Assembly: GCA_013151415.1 (NCBI GenBank)
Contig: JAADII010000033.1
Coordinates: forward strand, 1-43,094
Length of the DNA stretch: 43,094 nucleotides
Source: Chloroflexota bacterium
GTDB taxonomy: Bacteria; Chloroflexota; Anaerolineae; J102
Reading direction: 5' to 3'
Made by a program: the position numbers and the translations under genes
Notes under the pieces: generated by a model
Database searches by the model: none
What the model saw: only the letters and a program-made list of their open reading frames with translations
Told to the model about the DNA's origin: nothing
Shown here: positions 1 through 8,237 of the stretch, piece after piece
Layout of the letters: each line of letters opens with the position of its first letter
Numbering within the stretch: the stretch's first letter is position 1

Positions 1-133
1 CCGTGTCGTCGGTCGAACCGCCATCCACAATGACTATCTCGTCCGGCGGCAAGGTCTGCGCGACAATGCTATCCAGTAGCTTGCGAATGGCCGCTCCTTC
101 ATTATATACGGTCGCGATGAGAGAAATGCTCAT
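1..133 (-). CDS. Glycosyltransferase family 2, N-terminal part only
   Basis: This is the first 44 codons of a minus-strand gene that runs off the left edge of the window. The start reads MSISLIATVYNEG and then reaches IVDGGSTDDT, the usual GT-A nucleotide-sugar-binding beginning of family 2 glycosyltransferases (hydrophobic strand, YNE, then a D-G-G-S turn). GT2 enzymes transfer a sugar from a nucleotide-activated donor, commonly onto cell-envelope glycans. The ATG at 131-133 overlaps the stop of a 23-codon ORF just upstream by four bases (ATGA), which suggests translational coupling. The acceptor and sugar cannot be inferred because the catalytic DxD and the C-terminus lie outside the window. 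Confidence 0.8.
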   Translation of the reverse strand, partial: MSISLIATVYNEGAAIRKLLDSIVAQTLPPDEIVIVDGGSTDDT

Positions 134-201
134 AATGAATTCGTCCAGGGCCTTCCAGCCTGGGCCGCTCGGCGATTTTCGGCTTCATCCAGCTCGCGCA
201 T
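130..201 (-). CDS. Possible 23-residue coupled leader ORF before the GT2 gene
   Basis: A short minus-strand ORF starts with MRELDEAENRRAAQ and ends NSL-TGA. It has a GGGGAG Shine-Dalgarno-like sequence about six bases before its ATG. Its TGA overlaps the ATG of the following glycosyltransferase (ATGA), as in translationally coupled pairs. The peptide is charged, with no signal peptide or known motif. It may be a real small gene, a translational feeder for the glycosyltransferase, or the remnant tail of a lost gene. The reading frame is open further upstream to 318, but the codons there are repeat-derived. Confidence 0.3.
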   Translation of the reverse strand: MRELDEAENRRAAQAGRPWTNSL

Positions 202-232
202 GGTCTCCCCGTCAGGTGTTGGCGTTTTTCGG

Positions 233-446
233 CACGAATTGACACGAATCCTACGAATACCACCTTTGCAGTTTTTGTGAAATCGCGATACGAGACACAG
301 ATGAACGCTGATAGACACGGAATTTACTTACATAACCTCAAGATATCCGTGTCTATCTGTGTTTATCTGTGTCCAAAATGAAAAAGTGCAAACATAGTGT
401 GCGAAGAAAAGGGCAAAGAAATTCGTGTTAATTCGCTCAATTCGTG
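233..446. repeat. Nested imperfect inverted repeats made of ~10-bp words
   Basis: The spacer between the GT2 start and the ftsH end holds two nested inverted repeats. The inner arms, 296-320 and 347-371, pair at 21 of 25 positions and carry variants of 'ctatctgtgt'. The outer arms, 233-258 and 421-446, carry variants of 'aattcgtg' repeated roughly every ten bases. No T-run follows, so it is not a typical intrinsic terminator, although transcription from ftsH would pass through it and could form a long hairpin. Apart from the small ORF at 130-201, I see no gene in the 414 bp between 134 and 547. Confidence 0.7.
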
Positions 447-540
447 CCTACTTCTCGTCCGAGCGAGAGGATCAGCGCTCAAGAGGGAGCCCACCAGCGC
501 GCGAGAAAAGGCCGGAAAAACGCGTGCCAGGGGGGAGAGT

Positions 541-586
541 TCACTGCTCACTGTTGGCCGCTGACTGTTGGCTGTTGACCGTGGCC
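541..586. repeat. Short-period word repeat overlapping the ftsH tail
   Basis: Variants of 'gactgttggc' recur every 7-10 bases. On the minus strand they encode the low-complexity end of the ftsH frame and its alternative frame ([13 protein letters not shown] in the latter). Similar repeats lie at other gene ends in the window. Confidence 0.55.
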
Positions 587-2578
587 GAAGCCTGGGGCAG
601 GATGGCAATGGTGCGCGAGCCGGGAGGTCGGGGTCCGAGGATGTCTTCCAAATCGGCTTGCGTCACGGTTTCGCGTTCGAGCGAGCAAGGTTTGGGCCAG
701 GTGGTCCAATTTTTCGCGATGTTTCTCGAGCAGCTCGCGCGCGGCCTGATGTCGCTCTTCCAGCAAGCGTTGCACGGCCTGGTCGATGCGCGCGGCCATG
801 GCCTCGCTGTAGTCTCGCCCCATGGCCATTTCATAGCCCAGGAACGGTTGTTCCTCGTCCGATTGAAACGCGATCAGGCCCAACTCGCTCATGCCCCAGC
901 GCGTGACCATGCGCCGCGCCAGTTTGGTGGCCTCCACCAAATCATTCTCCGCGCCCGTGGTGATCTCGTCAAACACGATCTCCTCCGCGGTGCGACCGCC
1001 GAGCATCACGGCCAATCGGGCCAGGAGATAGCCGCGGGTCAGGTTGTATTGGTCTTTGCCCGGCAGTTGTTCGGTGACGCCGAGCGCGCGACCCCGAGGA
1101 ATGATGGTGACCTTGAGCACGGGATCGGCCTCTTTATTAAACCAGGCCACCACCGCATGGCCCCCTTCATGATAGGCGATGACCTTGCGATCGTGTTCGT
1201 CCAGCAACAATCGTCGCGCGCCGCCCAAGATGATCTTATCCTGCGCTTCGAGGAAGTCGGCCATGGTCACCTGCTTGCGCTCATGTCGCGCGGCGATGAG
1301 CGCGGCCTCGTTGCACAGGTTGGCCAGTTCCGCGCCGCTGAAACCGGGCGTGGCCGCGGCCAGGGTCTCCAGGTCCACGTCATCGGCCAGCTTCAGGCGT
1401 CGGGTGTGAATTTTAAGGATGCCCACGCGGCCCGGGTAATCGGGCAACCCCACCGTCACCTGGCGGTCGAAACGCCCAGGGCGCAGGAGGGCCGGGTCGA
1501 GCACGTCGGGTCGGTTCGTCGCGGCCATGACAATGACCTCCTCCCGCTCCGCGAAACCGTCCATTTCCACCAGGAGTTGGTTCAGGGTCTGTTCGCGCTC
1601 GTCGTTCACCGCGCCCAGACCTGCGCCGCGACGGCGTCCCACCGCGTCCAGCTCGTCGATGAACACAATGGAAGGCGCGGCCTGCTTGGCCTGCTGAAAC
1701 AGGTCGCGCACGCGGCTTGCGCCCACGCCCACAAACATCTCCACGAATTCGGACGCGCTGATGCTGAAAAAGGGCGCGCGGGCCTCGCCCGCCACCGCGC
1801 GCGCCATCAAGGTCTTGCCTGTGCCGGGCGGCCCAACCAACAACACCCCGCGCGGGATTCTGGCCCCGATCTCATGATATTTTTGCGGGTTGCGCAAAAA
1901 ATCCACCACTTCTTGCAGTTCTTGTTTGGCTTCATCCGCGCCCGCGACATCGTCGAAAGTGACGCCCGTTTCCTCGCCTGTGTAACGTCGCGCTCGGCTG
2001 CGGCCAAACCCAAACAATCCACCCTGGTTGACCATGCTTTGCCGCCCCATCCAGGCGAAAAAGAGAATGAGCAAGAGCAAGGGCAACCCTTGCACGAACA
2101 ATGCGGTGAGCCAAGGCGAGGGCGGGGGTTTCACCTCCACCTCCACCTCATGGGCCCTGAGCAAGGCCATGAGTTCGGGATCACCCACCGTTTCGGGATA
2201 GGTGGTTTGAAAATGGCTATAGGTCGCGGGTTCGGGCTGGACGGTGGAGGTGGGGCTGGGCGAGCCGGTGAGGAGCAAGGGCGGCGGCGGGGACCAGGAA
2301 ATGGGCTGGATGAATGCGCCGCGAATGGTTTGTCCCTCGATCTCCACGCGCGCCACGTTGTTTGCATCCACCTGTGCAAGAAATTCAGAGTAAGGGATGC
2401 GCGCAATTTCGGGCGCGAGCGCTTTGCTCATGGGCCAAAACGCGAATCCATTCCACACGAGCAGCGCGAGCAAAACCAGCCACCAAACCCACGGCGGCAC
2501 GCGATCGAATGCGCTTCCGCGCTCGTTCGGTCGCGAAGAACGATGGGGCGTTTGGCGATTATCGTTGTCGTTGTTCAT
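548..2578 (-). CDS. ftsH: ATP-dependent zinc metalloprotease FtsH, frameshifted tail
   Basis: FtsH is a membrane-anchored AAA+ protease that unfolds and degrades membrane and regulatory proteins. Two membrane segments are visible (about residues 29-48 and 155-175) around an extracytoplasmic region. Then come Walker A GPPGTGKT (about 247), Walker [10 protein letters not shown], the second-region-of-homology motif [18 protein letters not shown], and the zinc site HEGGH at 470, with HExxH intact. A later acidic ligand in [10 protein letters not shown] also fits. The 676-residue length is normal. The C-terminus is odd: after LDHLAQTLL the frame leaves the expected family ending because of a four-base tandem duplication (679-686). 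The other frame continues [15 protein letters not shown], a typical FtsH end. The catalytic parts lie upstream of the shift, so activity is probably kept. Confidence 0.93.
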   Translation of the reverse strand: MNNDNDNRQTPHRSSRPNERGSAFDRVPPWVWWLVLLALLVWNGFAFWPMSKALAPEIARIPYSEFLAQVDANNVARVEIEGQTIRGAFIQPISWSPPPPLLLTGSPSPTSTVQPEPATYSHFQTTYPETVGDPELMALLRAHEVEVEVKPPPSPWLTALFVQGLPLLLLILFFAWMGRQSMVNQGGLFGFGRSRARRYTGEETGVTFDDVAGADEAKQELQEVVDFLRNPQKYHEIGARIPRGVLLVGPPGTGKTLMARAVAGEARAPFFSISASEFVEMFVGVGASRVRDLFQQAKQAAPSIVFIDELDAVGRRRGAGLGAVNDEREQTLNQLLVEMDGFAEREEVIVMAATNRPDVLDPALLRPGRFDRQVTVGLPDYPGRVGILKIHTRRLKLADDVDLETLAAATPGFSGAELANLCNEAALIAARHERKQVTMADFLEAQDKIILGGARRLLLDEHDRKVIAYHEGGHAVVAWFNKEADPVLKVTIIPRGRALGVTEQLPGKDQYNLTRGYLLARLAVMLGGRTAEEIVFDEITTGAENDLVEATKLARRMVTRWGMSELGLIAFQSDEEQPFLGYEMAMGRDYSEAMAARIDQAVQRLLEERHQAARELLEKHREKLDHLAQTLLARTRNRDASRFGRHPRTPTSRLAHHCHPAPGFGHGQQPTVSGQQ
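679..686 (-). other. GAGC tandem duplication causing a frameshift in ftsH
   Basis: The plus strand reads gagcgagc. Removing one four-base unit restores the expected FtsH ending ([18 protein letters not shown]) encoded in the adjacent frame down to a stop at 541. This is either a real slippage mutation or a sequencing/assembly error. Confidence 0.7.
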
Positions 2579-2642
2579 GGGAGATTGGCAAAAGACGTCG
2601 GGGTGAGAGCTTGATCATTATGCGAGGCGCACAGAGGATGAT

Positions 2643-2651
2643 AGTATACCA
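2643..2651 (-). promoter_or_regulatory. Extended -10 promoter for ftsH
   Basis: On the minus strand TGG precedes TATACT, an extended -10 element. Start of transcription would be near 2636, giving a ~58-nt leader before the ftsH ATG. No good -35 is visible. Confidence 0.45.
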
Positions 2652-2712
2652 AGTCGCTGAATGAAAGCCTATTTTCGCGCCCGAAGTCGCACGCCGCCAT
2701 CGATTTTCAGCC

Positions 2713-3813
2713 TTATGGAGCTGTGGTCAGCAAAGTGACGCGGGCCACGGTCTCTTTGTTGGGCTCGCTTTTGATGACGAGTGAACCGCCATATATCTCG
2801 GCAATGCGCATGGCGATGGCCAACCCCAATCCCTGACCTTGCTGTTCGTATTTATCGCGATCAAACTGACGATAGGCGCCAATCGCGGCCACTTGCTCGG
2901 GCGTCATGCCGCGGCCATGGCCGGTGATGGCGATGACAAACGCTCCATTTTCCTCCACTCGCGAACAAACATGAACGGGTTGTCCTGGTTCGGAAAATTT
3001 GAACGCATTTTCGATCAGCTCCTCGAGCAACACATAGAAGTGCGGCTCCGATATGCGGATGTCCGCCGTTTCCAGGTCGAGGCGAAGATCGGTTTCTCGC
3101 TTGGCCTTTTGCGCCTCGGCTTGCGCGACGTGAGCGATGAGATCGGCCGCGTTTTCCAGGCTTTCGTTGCGCCACGCCTCCGCGCCCAAATCGTCTCGCG
3201 CCTGCAACTCCAGCTCGGCGTAGAGCAAAAAGCGTTGCACCAATTGTTGCAACCGCTGGCTGTAGTTTTGGATATTGCCGGCCACCTCTCGAATTTGTTC
3301 GGGTTGGAGAAATTCGTAGTTTTCGCGCAAAAACGTCGCGTAACCCATGATGCCGGTCAGGGGGGTTCGCAACTCATGGGGCAGCATGGTGGCCATGTGG
3401 CGGCGCAAGTCATCTATTTTTGCTTCTTGTTCGGCCTGGAGCGCGCTTCGTTTGGCCAGCCGCGTGCGAATGGCCTGCAACACATCCTCACGCGTGAAAG
3501 GCTTGGTGAGATAATCGTCCGCGCCCAAAGTCATGCCCGCGCGCATGTTTTCCCGATCGGTTCTTGCCGTGAGAAAGATGAAAGGTATGTTGGCTGTATG
3601 ACGATTCTGCTGCAATGTGGTCAGCACATCATAGCCATCCATTTCTGGCATCAGAATGTCAGACAAGATCAAATCTGGGAGATGCTGTTGAGCCAATTCG
3701 GCCCCGACGCGGCCGTCGGCTGCGGTGAGCACTTCATAGCCTTCGGCCTCCAGGAGCTCGCGTAAATTCTCCCTTATCGGTTCTTCGTCTTCGATGACAA
3801 GAATTTGGGTCAT
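2713..3813 (-). CDS. Receiver-histidine kinase hybrid (REC-HisKA-HATPase)
   Basis: This 366-residue soluble protein has an N-terminal receiver domain: acidic pair EDE near 8-10, phospho-acceptor Asp52 in SDILMP, then FLTAR and LTKPF. A kinase core follows, with H-box LPHELRTPLTG at His146 and an HATPase domain with N-box ELIENAFKFS and G2 box GQGLGLAIA. Such proteins receive a phosphate and pass signals through their own transmitter. The G1 box reads TGHGRGM, with Gly298 where the adenine-binding Asp of D-x-G-x-G is expected; ATP binding may therefore be impaired. The start at 3813 was chosen because GAAGG lies nine bases upstream; an in-frame ATG at 3822 is too close to it. It follows the large sensor kinase by ~105 bp and probably forms a pair with it. 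Confidence 0.88.
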   Translation of the reverse strand: MTQILVIEDEEPIRENLRELLEAEGYEVLTAADGRVGAELAQQHLPDLILSDILMPEMDGYDVLTTLQQNRHTANIPFIFLTARTDRENMRAGMTLGADDYLTKPFTREDVLQAIRTRLAKRSALQAEQEAKIDDLRRHMATMLPHELRTPLTGIMGYATFLRENYEFLQPEQIREVAGNIQNYSQRLQQLVQRFLLYAELELQARDDLGAEAWRNESLENAADLIAHVAQAEAQKAKRETDLRLDLETADIRISEPHFYVLLEELIENAFKFSEPGQPVHVCSRVEENGAFVIAITGHGRGMTPEQVAAIGAYRQFDRDKYEQQGQGLGLAIAMRIAEIYGGSLVIKSEPNKETVARVTLLTTAP

Positions 3814-3918
3814 AGGTCGCATCCTTCACGAGAAATATGGATTTTTTGTCAAGCCGACGCGAACACCGATAAAAAACGGCTCGCGCCGACCAGGCTAAGC
3901 AAAAGAATGGGCGCGGTT

Positions 3919-6900
3919 TTATTCTTCGGCCATGGCGTCGGCGGAGCATTCCACCGGCAATGTGACGACCACGGTCGTGCCCTGGCCCTCTTTGCTGTGA
4001 ATGTCGATGCCGCCGCCGTGGCGTTGAACCGCGCGCTGGACAATATTCAACCCCAGGCCCGAGCCGGAAATCGCGCCGACATTGCTCGCGCGGTGAAACG
4101 GTTCGAACAGATGCTCTTGGTCCCAGGCGGGAATGCCAATGCCGTGATCTGAGACGCGAAGCATGACGCGGTCATCTTTGCATTCCAGGGCCAGCGTCAC
4201 CTCACTGCCCTTAGATGAATATTTAATGGCATTGGAAAGCAGGTTGTGGCAAATATGGCGCAGCAGACGCTCATCCAGGCGCACGGTTAATTTTGTCGGA
4301 TCATCCAGCGCATCGAGATCGAGCGTCAGCCGGTGATGCGCTCCCATGCCAATGCGAAGCTCCTCCATGATCTCCTGACAAAAGGCGACCAGGTTCAACC
4401 GTTTCGGTTCGAATCGCAGCTTGCCCGCATCCGCTCGGCTCACCAAAAGCACATCATCGATGAGCGCGGTCATGCGCTGCACCGTGCTTTGAATGCGGCG
4501 AAGGTGCATGAGGCGCTTATGTTCGTCCCAACGCTGGCCATAATGCTCCAAAAGTTCGGCCGAAGAGAAAATGGTGGTGAGCGGGGTGCGAAATTCATGA
4601 GAGGCGATGGACAAGAAACGCGATTTCAGCTCGCTCAATTCTTGCTCTTGGGCCAGCGCGCGGCTGACTTCCTCATGAGCCAATCGCAGCTGCTCGTAGG
4701 CCGCCTCCAGCTCGGCCGTGCGTTCGGCCACGCGGCGCTCCAGTTCCGCTGCATGCGCGCGCAGCTCTTCATAAAGGCTGGCGTTTTCCAGGGCCAGGGC
4801 CGTTTGCCCGGCCAGCGCCTCCAAAAATTCCAGCCATTCTTTTCCAAATCCGCGCTGGCTGCGATGGAACGTTTCCAATACGCCCAAAAGCCTATCATGA
4901 GCCACCAAAGGCGCGGCGTAATAGGCCTCGAAACCTTCGGCCACGGCCAACTGAAAGCGCTTGAACGATTCGGTGCGCAGCAAATCGCCTTCACCCAAGG
5001 GCTTGCGCTCCAAAGCCACCTTGCCGGCGTAGCCCTCGCCCAGTTGCAGCCGCGTCGTCTCCACAAGATGGGTGTGAAAACCGCGCCCCGCGGCGAAAGC
5101 CAGCTCCTGCGTCTCGGGATCAAACAACAACACCGAGGCCGCATCCACATTCAGTTGCGTGGTCACCTCTTCTAGCAAGCTGTTCAAGACCTCGTCGCGT
5201 TCGCGACTGCCGGTGATGGCCACATCGATCGCGCGCAAGGCCTGCACGCGACGCAGTCGGCGCAAAGCGTCGGCATAGAGATGGATGCGTCGCAACACAT
5301 TGCCGCCCATCTCGCCCACCGTGGTCAGCACGCGCATTTCCGACTCATCGAAGGGCGCGGCCCCGCTCTCGCGCGCCACCATCAACACGCCGAGCACCGA
5401 TTCTTCGGAAAGCAAGGGCACAAACGCCGCCGGCCCCATGTTCTCGATCTCCGACGCGTATTGGCGCCCTGGCTCTGTGCTCAGAAAATCATCGGACGCG
5501 CACGGGCGCTGCATATTGCTCATCTCTTGAGCAACGGCCTCATCCATTTGCACGCGAAGGCCGGTGAGAGGCAGCAGAAAACCCTGGGCTTGCGATACAA
5601 TGCATTCGCCCCGTTCTGGATCCATCAGTACGATCAAGCTGGCTTCGGCCTCGACCACGGCCCGAGCGCCCGCCAACAAAATGGGCACAGCCTCATCTTC
5701 GGTGAGAATCGAGCGAAGCTGAGCCGATAAATGCGAAAGCGCTTTCAGGGTTTGCAATTGCCGCGCGATCTGAGCCTCTCCCTCTTTTCGCGCGGTGATA
5801 TCCAGCATGCTGGAGATAAAATGGCTGATCTTGCCGTTGGCGTCGCGCAGCGAGGTGATGGACTGATGTTGGATGTAAAGACTTCCGTCCTTTCGACGGT
5901 TGATCAGCTCCCCGCGCCAGGTTTGGCCTGAGAGGATCGTCTCCCACATGGTTCGGTAGAACGCGCGATTGTGCTTGCCCGATTTGAGGATGCTCATCCT
6001 CTGGCCGATCGCCTCCTCTCGCGAGTAGCCTGTTAGCTCGGTGAATGCAGGATTCACCCATTCGATGACGCCCTCGGGATCGGTGATGGCGATGGCGCTG
6101 GCCACTGCATTGAGGGTGGCGCTTTGCAAGCGCAATCGCTCCTCTTGCTTTAGTTGTTCGCTGATATCGCGGAAGATCACCTGAAAGGCCATGCCGTCAT
6201 CCAATTGAATGGGGCTGGCCGTCACCTCCACGGGCAAGATATCGCCATTCACGCGCAAAAAACGCTCGCGCGCCATGGGCGCGGGCTGGCCTGTTTCGGC
6301 CATCTTCTGAATGCGCTCGAAGATCTGGTCGCGGTCGTCAGGGTGAACGAACTCGCCAATGGGACGCCCCACCAAATCGGATGGGTTTTCGACGCCGACC
6401 ATACGCGCGGCCGCGGCATTCAGCGCCACCACCCGACCGTTTCGGTGAATCGCGATCCCCTCCGGCGAAGTTTCGAATAGAAGTCGGTAGCGCTCTTCGC
6501 TCTTGGATAGGGCCGCGATCGCGCGTTCTCGTTCGGTCGATTGCTGCTCCAACGTTTCGGCCATGCTATCGAAGGCTCTGGCCAGACGGCCCATCTCGCT
6601 CAGATCATGGGGCACGCCCGAACGCGCGCTCAGGTCGCCCTCGGCCAATTCGCGGGTCGCGGCGAGCAGTGCGTTCATGCGTCGCATAACGAAAATTTCA
6701 TGACCGGCCCAGGCGGCAATCAGCGCCAGGATTGTCACGACCCCCAGGATGGAGAGCTGGAGCCGCAGCGTGCGGTTGGCCTGGGCGTAGATTTGATCAG
6801 GCGAAAGCCCCACCATCACATGAGCGTCGGGCTCGTAATCGATGTCGATGGGCAATGGCGCATGCGCGTAAAGCCGCATGACGCCATCCACCCCGCGCGC

Positions 6901-7614
6901 TTCGATGATGTCCGGCTCCGGCGCTTCCAGCACATGGGTGATGACCGAATCCGCGCTTTCGGTTCGCCCCACCCAATTTTCGTTTTTGGGCCAACGGGCC
7001 AAGATCGTCCCCCGACGATCCACCACCATATAAACAGCGCCCTCGGGCAGATTCGCGCTTTGAGCCCATTGCTCAAACCATTTCAGATCGAGCGCAGCGA
7101 ACACCACGCCCAACAATCGCCCGTCGTTCAGGATGGGTTGGGCGAATACGAGCACAGGTATCTGGGTGATTCGGCCAATTTGATACTCGCCGACCGCAAA
7201 CTCGCCCGTTTGCACCGCCCGCTGAAACCAGGCGCGATCGGCCGCGCTCACCGGCCCGGTGAAGGAAAGCGCGCTGCAAACAATGCGACCGTTGGCGTCG
7301 GCCAGCCCCAGATTGGCGAACGCCGCTTTGATGCCATATAGCTGTGTGAACAAGCCCCCGCACTCCATCTGATTGGCGTCATTCAGTTCGGGTTTCCGGG
7401 CCAGCGACGAAAGGATCTGCTGTGTTTCGGCGATGAGCAGGCGATGGGTGATGGAGGCGAAGCGGGTCTCCTGGCGCAACTGGTATTCGGCCGTTTGCCG
7501 TGCGGCGGCGCCATCATTGGTGGCGTCGTAAATTGCCAATCCTATAGCCGGCAGCGCGGCGAATAGAATCAGCAGCATGAAGCGAAAGCGATGGCTGAAA
7601 AGAAGCTTCCTCAT
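3919..7614 (-). CDS. Large membrane sensor kinase (Cache-HAMP-PAS-PAS-GAF-GAF-HisKA-HATPase)
   Basis: This is a 1231-residue membrane-bound sensor. A membrane segment at about 11-29 is followed by an extracytoplasmic Cache/PDC-like domain to about 285, a second membrane segment, and a HAMP linker (MRRMNALLAATRELAEGD). Two PAS domains follow (the second contains FTELTGYSREEAIGQ), then two GAF-like domains, a coiled coil, and the kinase core with phospho-acceptor His1006 in IASHEFRTPLTT. The ATPase has N-box NAIKYSSKG, an intact G1 DHGIGI and G2 GSGLGLNIV. The Cache domain should sense a small external ligand and the PAS/GAF domains internal cues, but neither can be named. The receiver-kinase gene lies directly downstream. 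A long leader and a strong promoter lie upstream. Confidence 0.92.
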   Translation of the reverse strand: MRKLLFSHRFRFMLLILFAALPAIGLAIYDATNDGAAARQTAEYQLRQETRFASITHRLLIAETQQILSSLARKPELNDANQMECGGLFTQLYGIKAAFANLGLADANGRIVCSALSFTGPVSAADRAWFQRAVQTGEFAVGEYQIGRITQIPVLVFAQPILNDGRLLGVVFAALDLKWFEQWAQSANLPEGAVYMVVDRRGTILARWPKNENWVGRTESADSVITHVLEAPEPDIIEARGVDGVMRLYAHAPLPIDIDYEPDAHVMVGLSPDQIYAQANRTLRLQLSILGVVTILALIAAWAGHEIFVMRRMNALLAATRELAEGDLSARSGVPHDLSEMGRLARAFDSMAETLEQQSTERERAIAALSKSEERYRLLFETSPEGIAIHRNGRVVALNAAAARMVGVENPSDLVGRPIGEFVHPDDRDQIFERIQKMAETGQPAPMARERFLRVNGDILPVEVTASPIQLDDGMAFQVIFRDISEQLKQEERLRLQSATLNAVASAIAITDPEGVIEWVNPAFTELTGYSREEAIGQRMSILKSGKHNRAFYRTMWETILSGQTWRGELINRRKDGSLYIQHQSITSLRDANGKISHFISSMLDITARKEGEAQIARQLQTLKALSHLSAQLRSILTEDEAVPILLAGARAVVEAEASLIVLMDPERGECIVSQAQGFLLPLTGLRVQMDEAVAQEMSNMQRPCASDDFLSTEPGRQYASEIENMGPAAFVPLLSEESVLGVLMVARESGAAPFDESEMRVLTTVGEMGGNVLRRIHLYADALRRLRRVQALRAIDVAITGSRERDEVLNSLLEEVTTQLNVDAASVLLFDPETQELAFAAGRGFHTHLVETTRLQLGEGYAGKVALERKPLGEGDLLRTESFKRFQLAVAEGFEAYYAAPLVAHDRLLGVLETFHRSQRGFGKEWLEFLEALAGQTALALENASLYEELRAHAAELERRVAERTAELEAAYEQLRLAHEEVSRALAQEQELSELKSRFLSIASHEFRTPLTTIFSSAELLEHYGQRWDEHKRLMHLRRIQSTVQRMTALIDDVLLVSRADAGKLRFEPKRLNLVAFCQEIMEELRIGMGAHHRLTLDLDALDDPTKLTVRLDERLLRHICHNLLSNAIKYSSKGSEVTLALECKDDRVMLRVSDHGIGIPAWDQEHLFEPFHRASNVGAISGSGLGLNIVQRAVQRHGGGIDIHSKEGQGTTVVVTLPVECSADAMAEE

Positions 7615-7928
7615 CGATTCTGTTGTGCGAGATGAGTGACGGGTAAAGAGAATGGTTCGTCCCCTACTGCTGTTTCCTACTCCTCAGACTATCCCTTTCT
7701 AACAAAAAGGGAGCGCTTGAGTTTGGCGCCTTGACATCGAACTTCCTGCCCCTGGAGCGAGAAATAGGGTGGGCAAGGGCTTCACACAAAAATCAGCAGA
7801 TATCTTCTGCCCGGTTCTGCCGTGGAAGAGGTCCGCTTCTTGCTACCGTCTCAGGTTATAGGAGGGTACAGCTCGGGCGACGGACGATATAAACAGGTGA
7901 AACGACATTGCCGTCGCGTCAGTCGATT
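7615..7928 (-). ncRNA. Long structured leader or small RNA upstream of the sensor kinase
   Basis: A strong minus-strand promoter at 7935-7962 predicts transcription from about 7928, leaving ~313 nt before the kinase ATG. The RNA can close on itself: CCTGAGAC near its 5' part can pair with GTCTGAGG near 7679-7690 (7 of 8), enclosing smaller stems such as GCAGA/TCTGC. This overall shape, about 190 nt with a closing stem and an open middle, recalls 6S RNA or a riboswitch. I cannot assign it to a known family. It may simply be a long 5' UTR. Nothing protein-coding was seen between 7615 and 8159. Confidence 0.3.
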
Positions 7929-7934
7929 GAATTG

Positions 7935-7962
7935 AGTATACCAGTTTATGCTGAATTGTCAA
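7935..7962 (-). promoter_or_regulatory. Sigma-70 promoter for the sensor kinase leader
   Basis: The minus strand reads TTGACA, 16 bases, TATACT: a perfect -35 and a five-of-six -10. It fires leftward toward the kinase at 7614. Confidence 0.7.
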
Positions 7963-8159
7963 TAACCCCCCTTGGCGTTTTCGCGATCTGCTCGCATATT
8001 CTTTGCCTATTTCTAATCCTTCTCTTGCACTTCTCTAATGATGCGCTAAGAGCCGTGTGTTAACTTGATTATCAAAGATTCTGCACCAAGAAAAAGCCGC
8101 AATCATGCGTTGAGATCGATTCAGAAGGTTTTTCAGGCCAAATAGGGAGGAAAGCGACG

Positions 8160-8210
8160 ATGAAGTGGAGTAAGAGAGCATTTATTATCAAGCGATTGGC
8201 GTCCCGCTGA
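8160..8210 (+). CDS. 16-residue upstream ORF before the baeRF gene
   Basis: ATG at 8160 is preceded by a strong Shine-Dalgarno (GGGAGG at 8145-8150, nine bases away). It encodes MKWSKRAFIIKRLASR and then TGA. Its stop lies 27 bases before the next start codon, with that gene's own ribosome site between them. The peptide is basic and hydrophobic, resembling regulatory nascent peptides. No family is recognised. It could be a leader peptide controlling the release-factor-like gene downstream. Confidence 0.4.
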   Translation: MKWSKRAFIIKRLASR

Positions 8211-8237
8211 ACATTTCATCCTTAAGGAGAAAACCCC

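Noticed and set aside
425-2614. Long plus-strand ORF opposite ftsH
   Set aside because: It is antisense to a clear FtsH, with His/Gly/Arg-rich low-information sequence and no family motifs.
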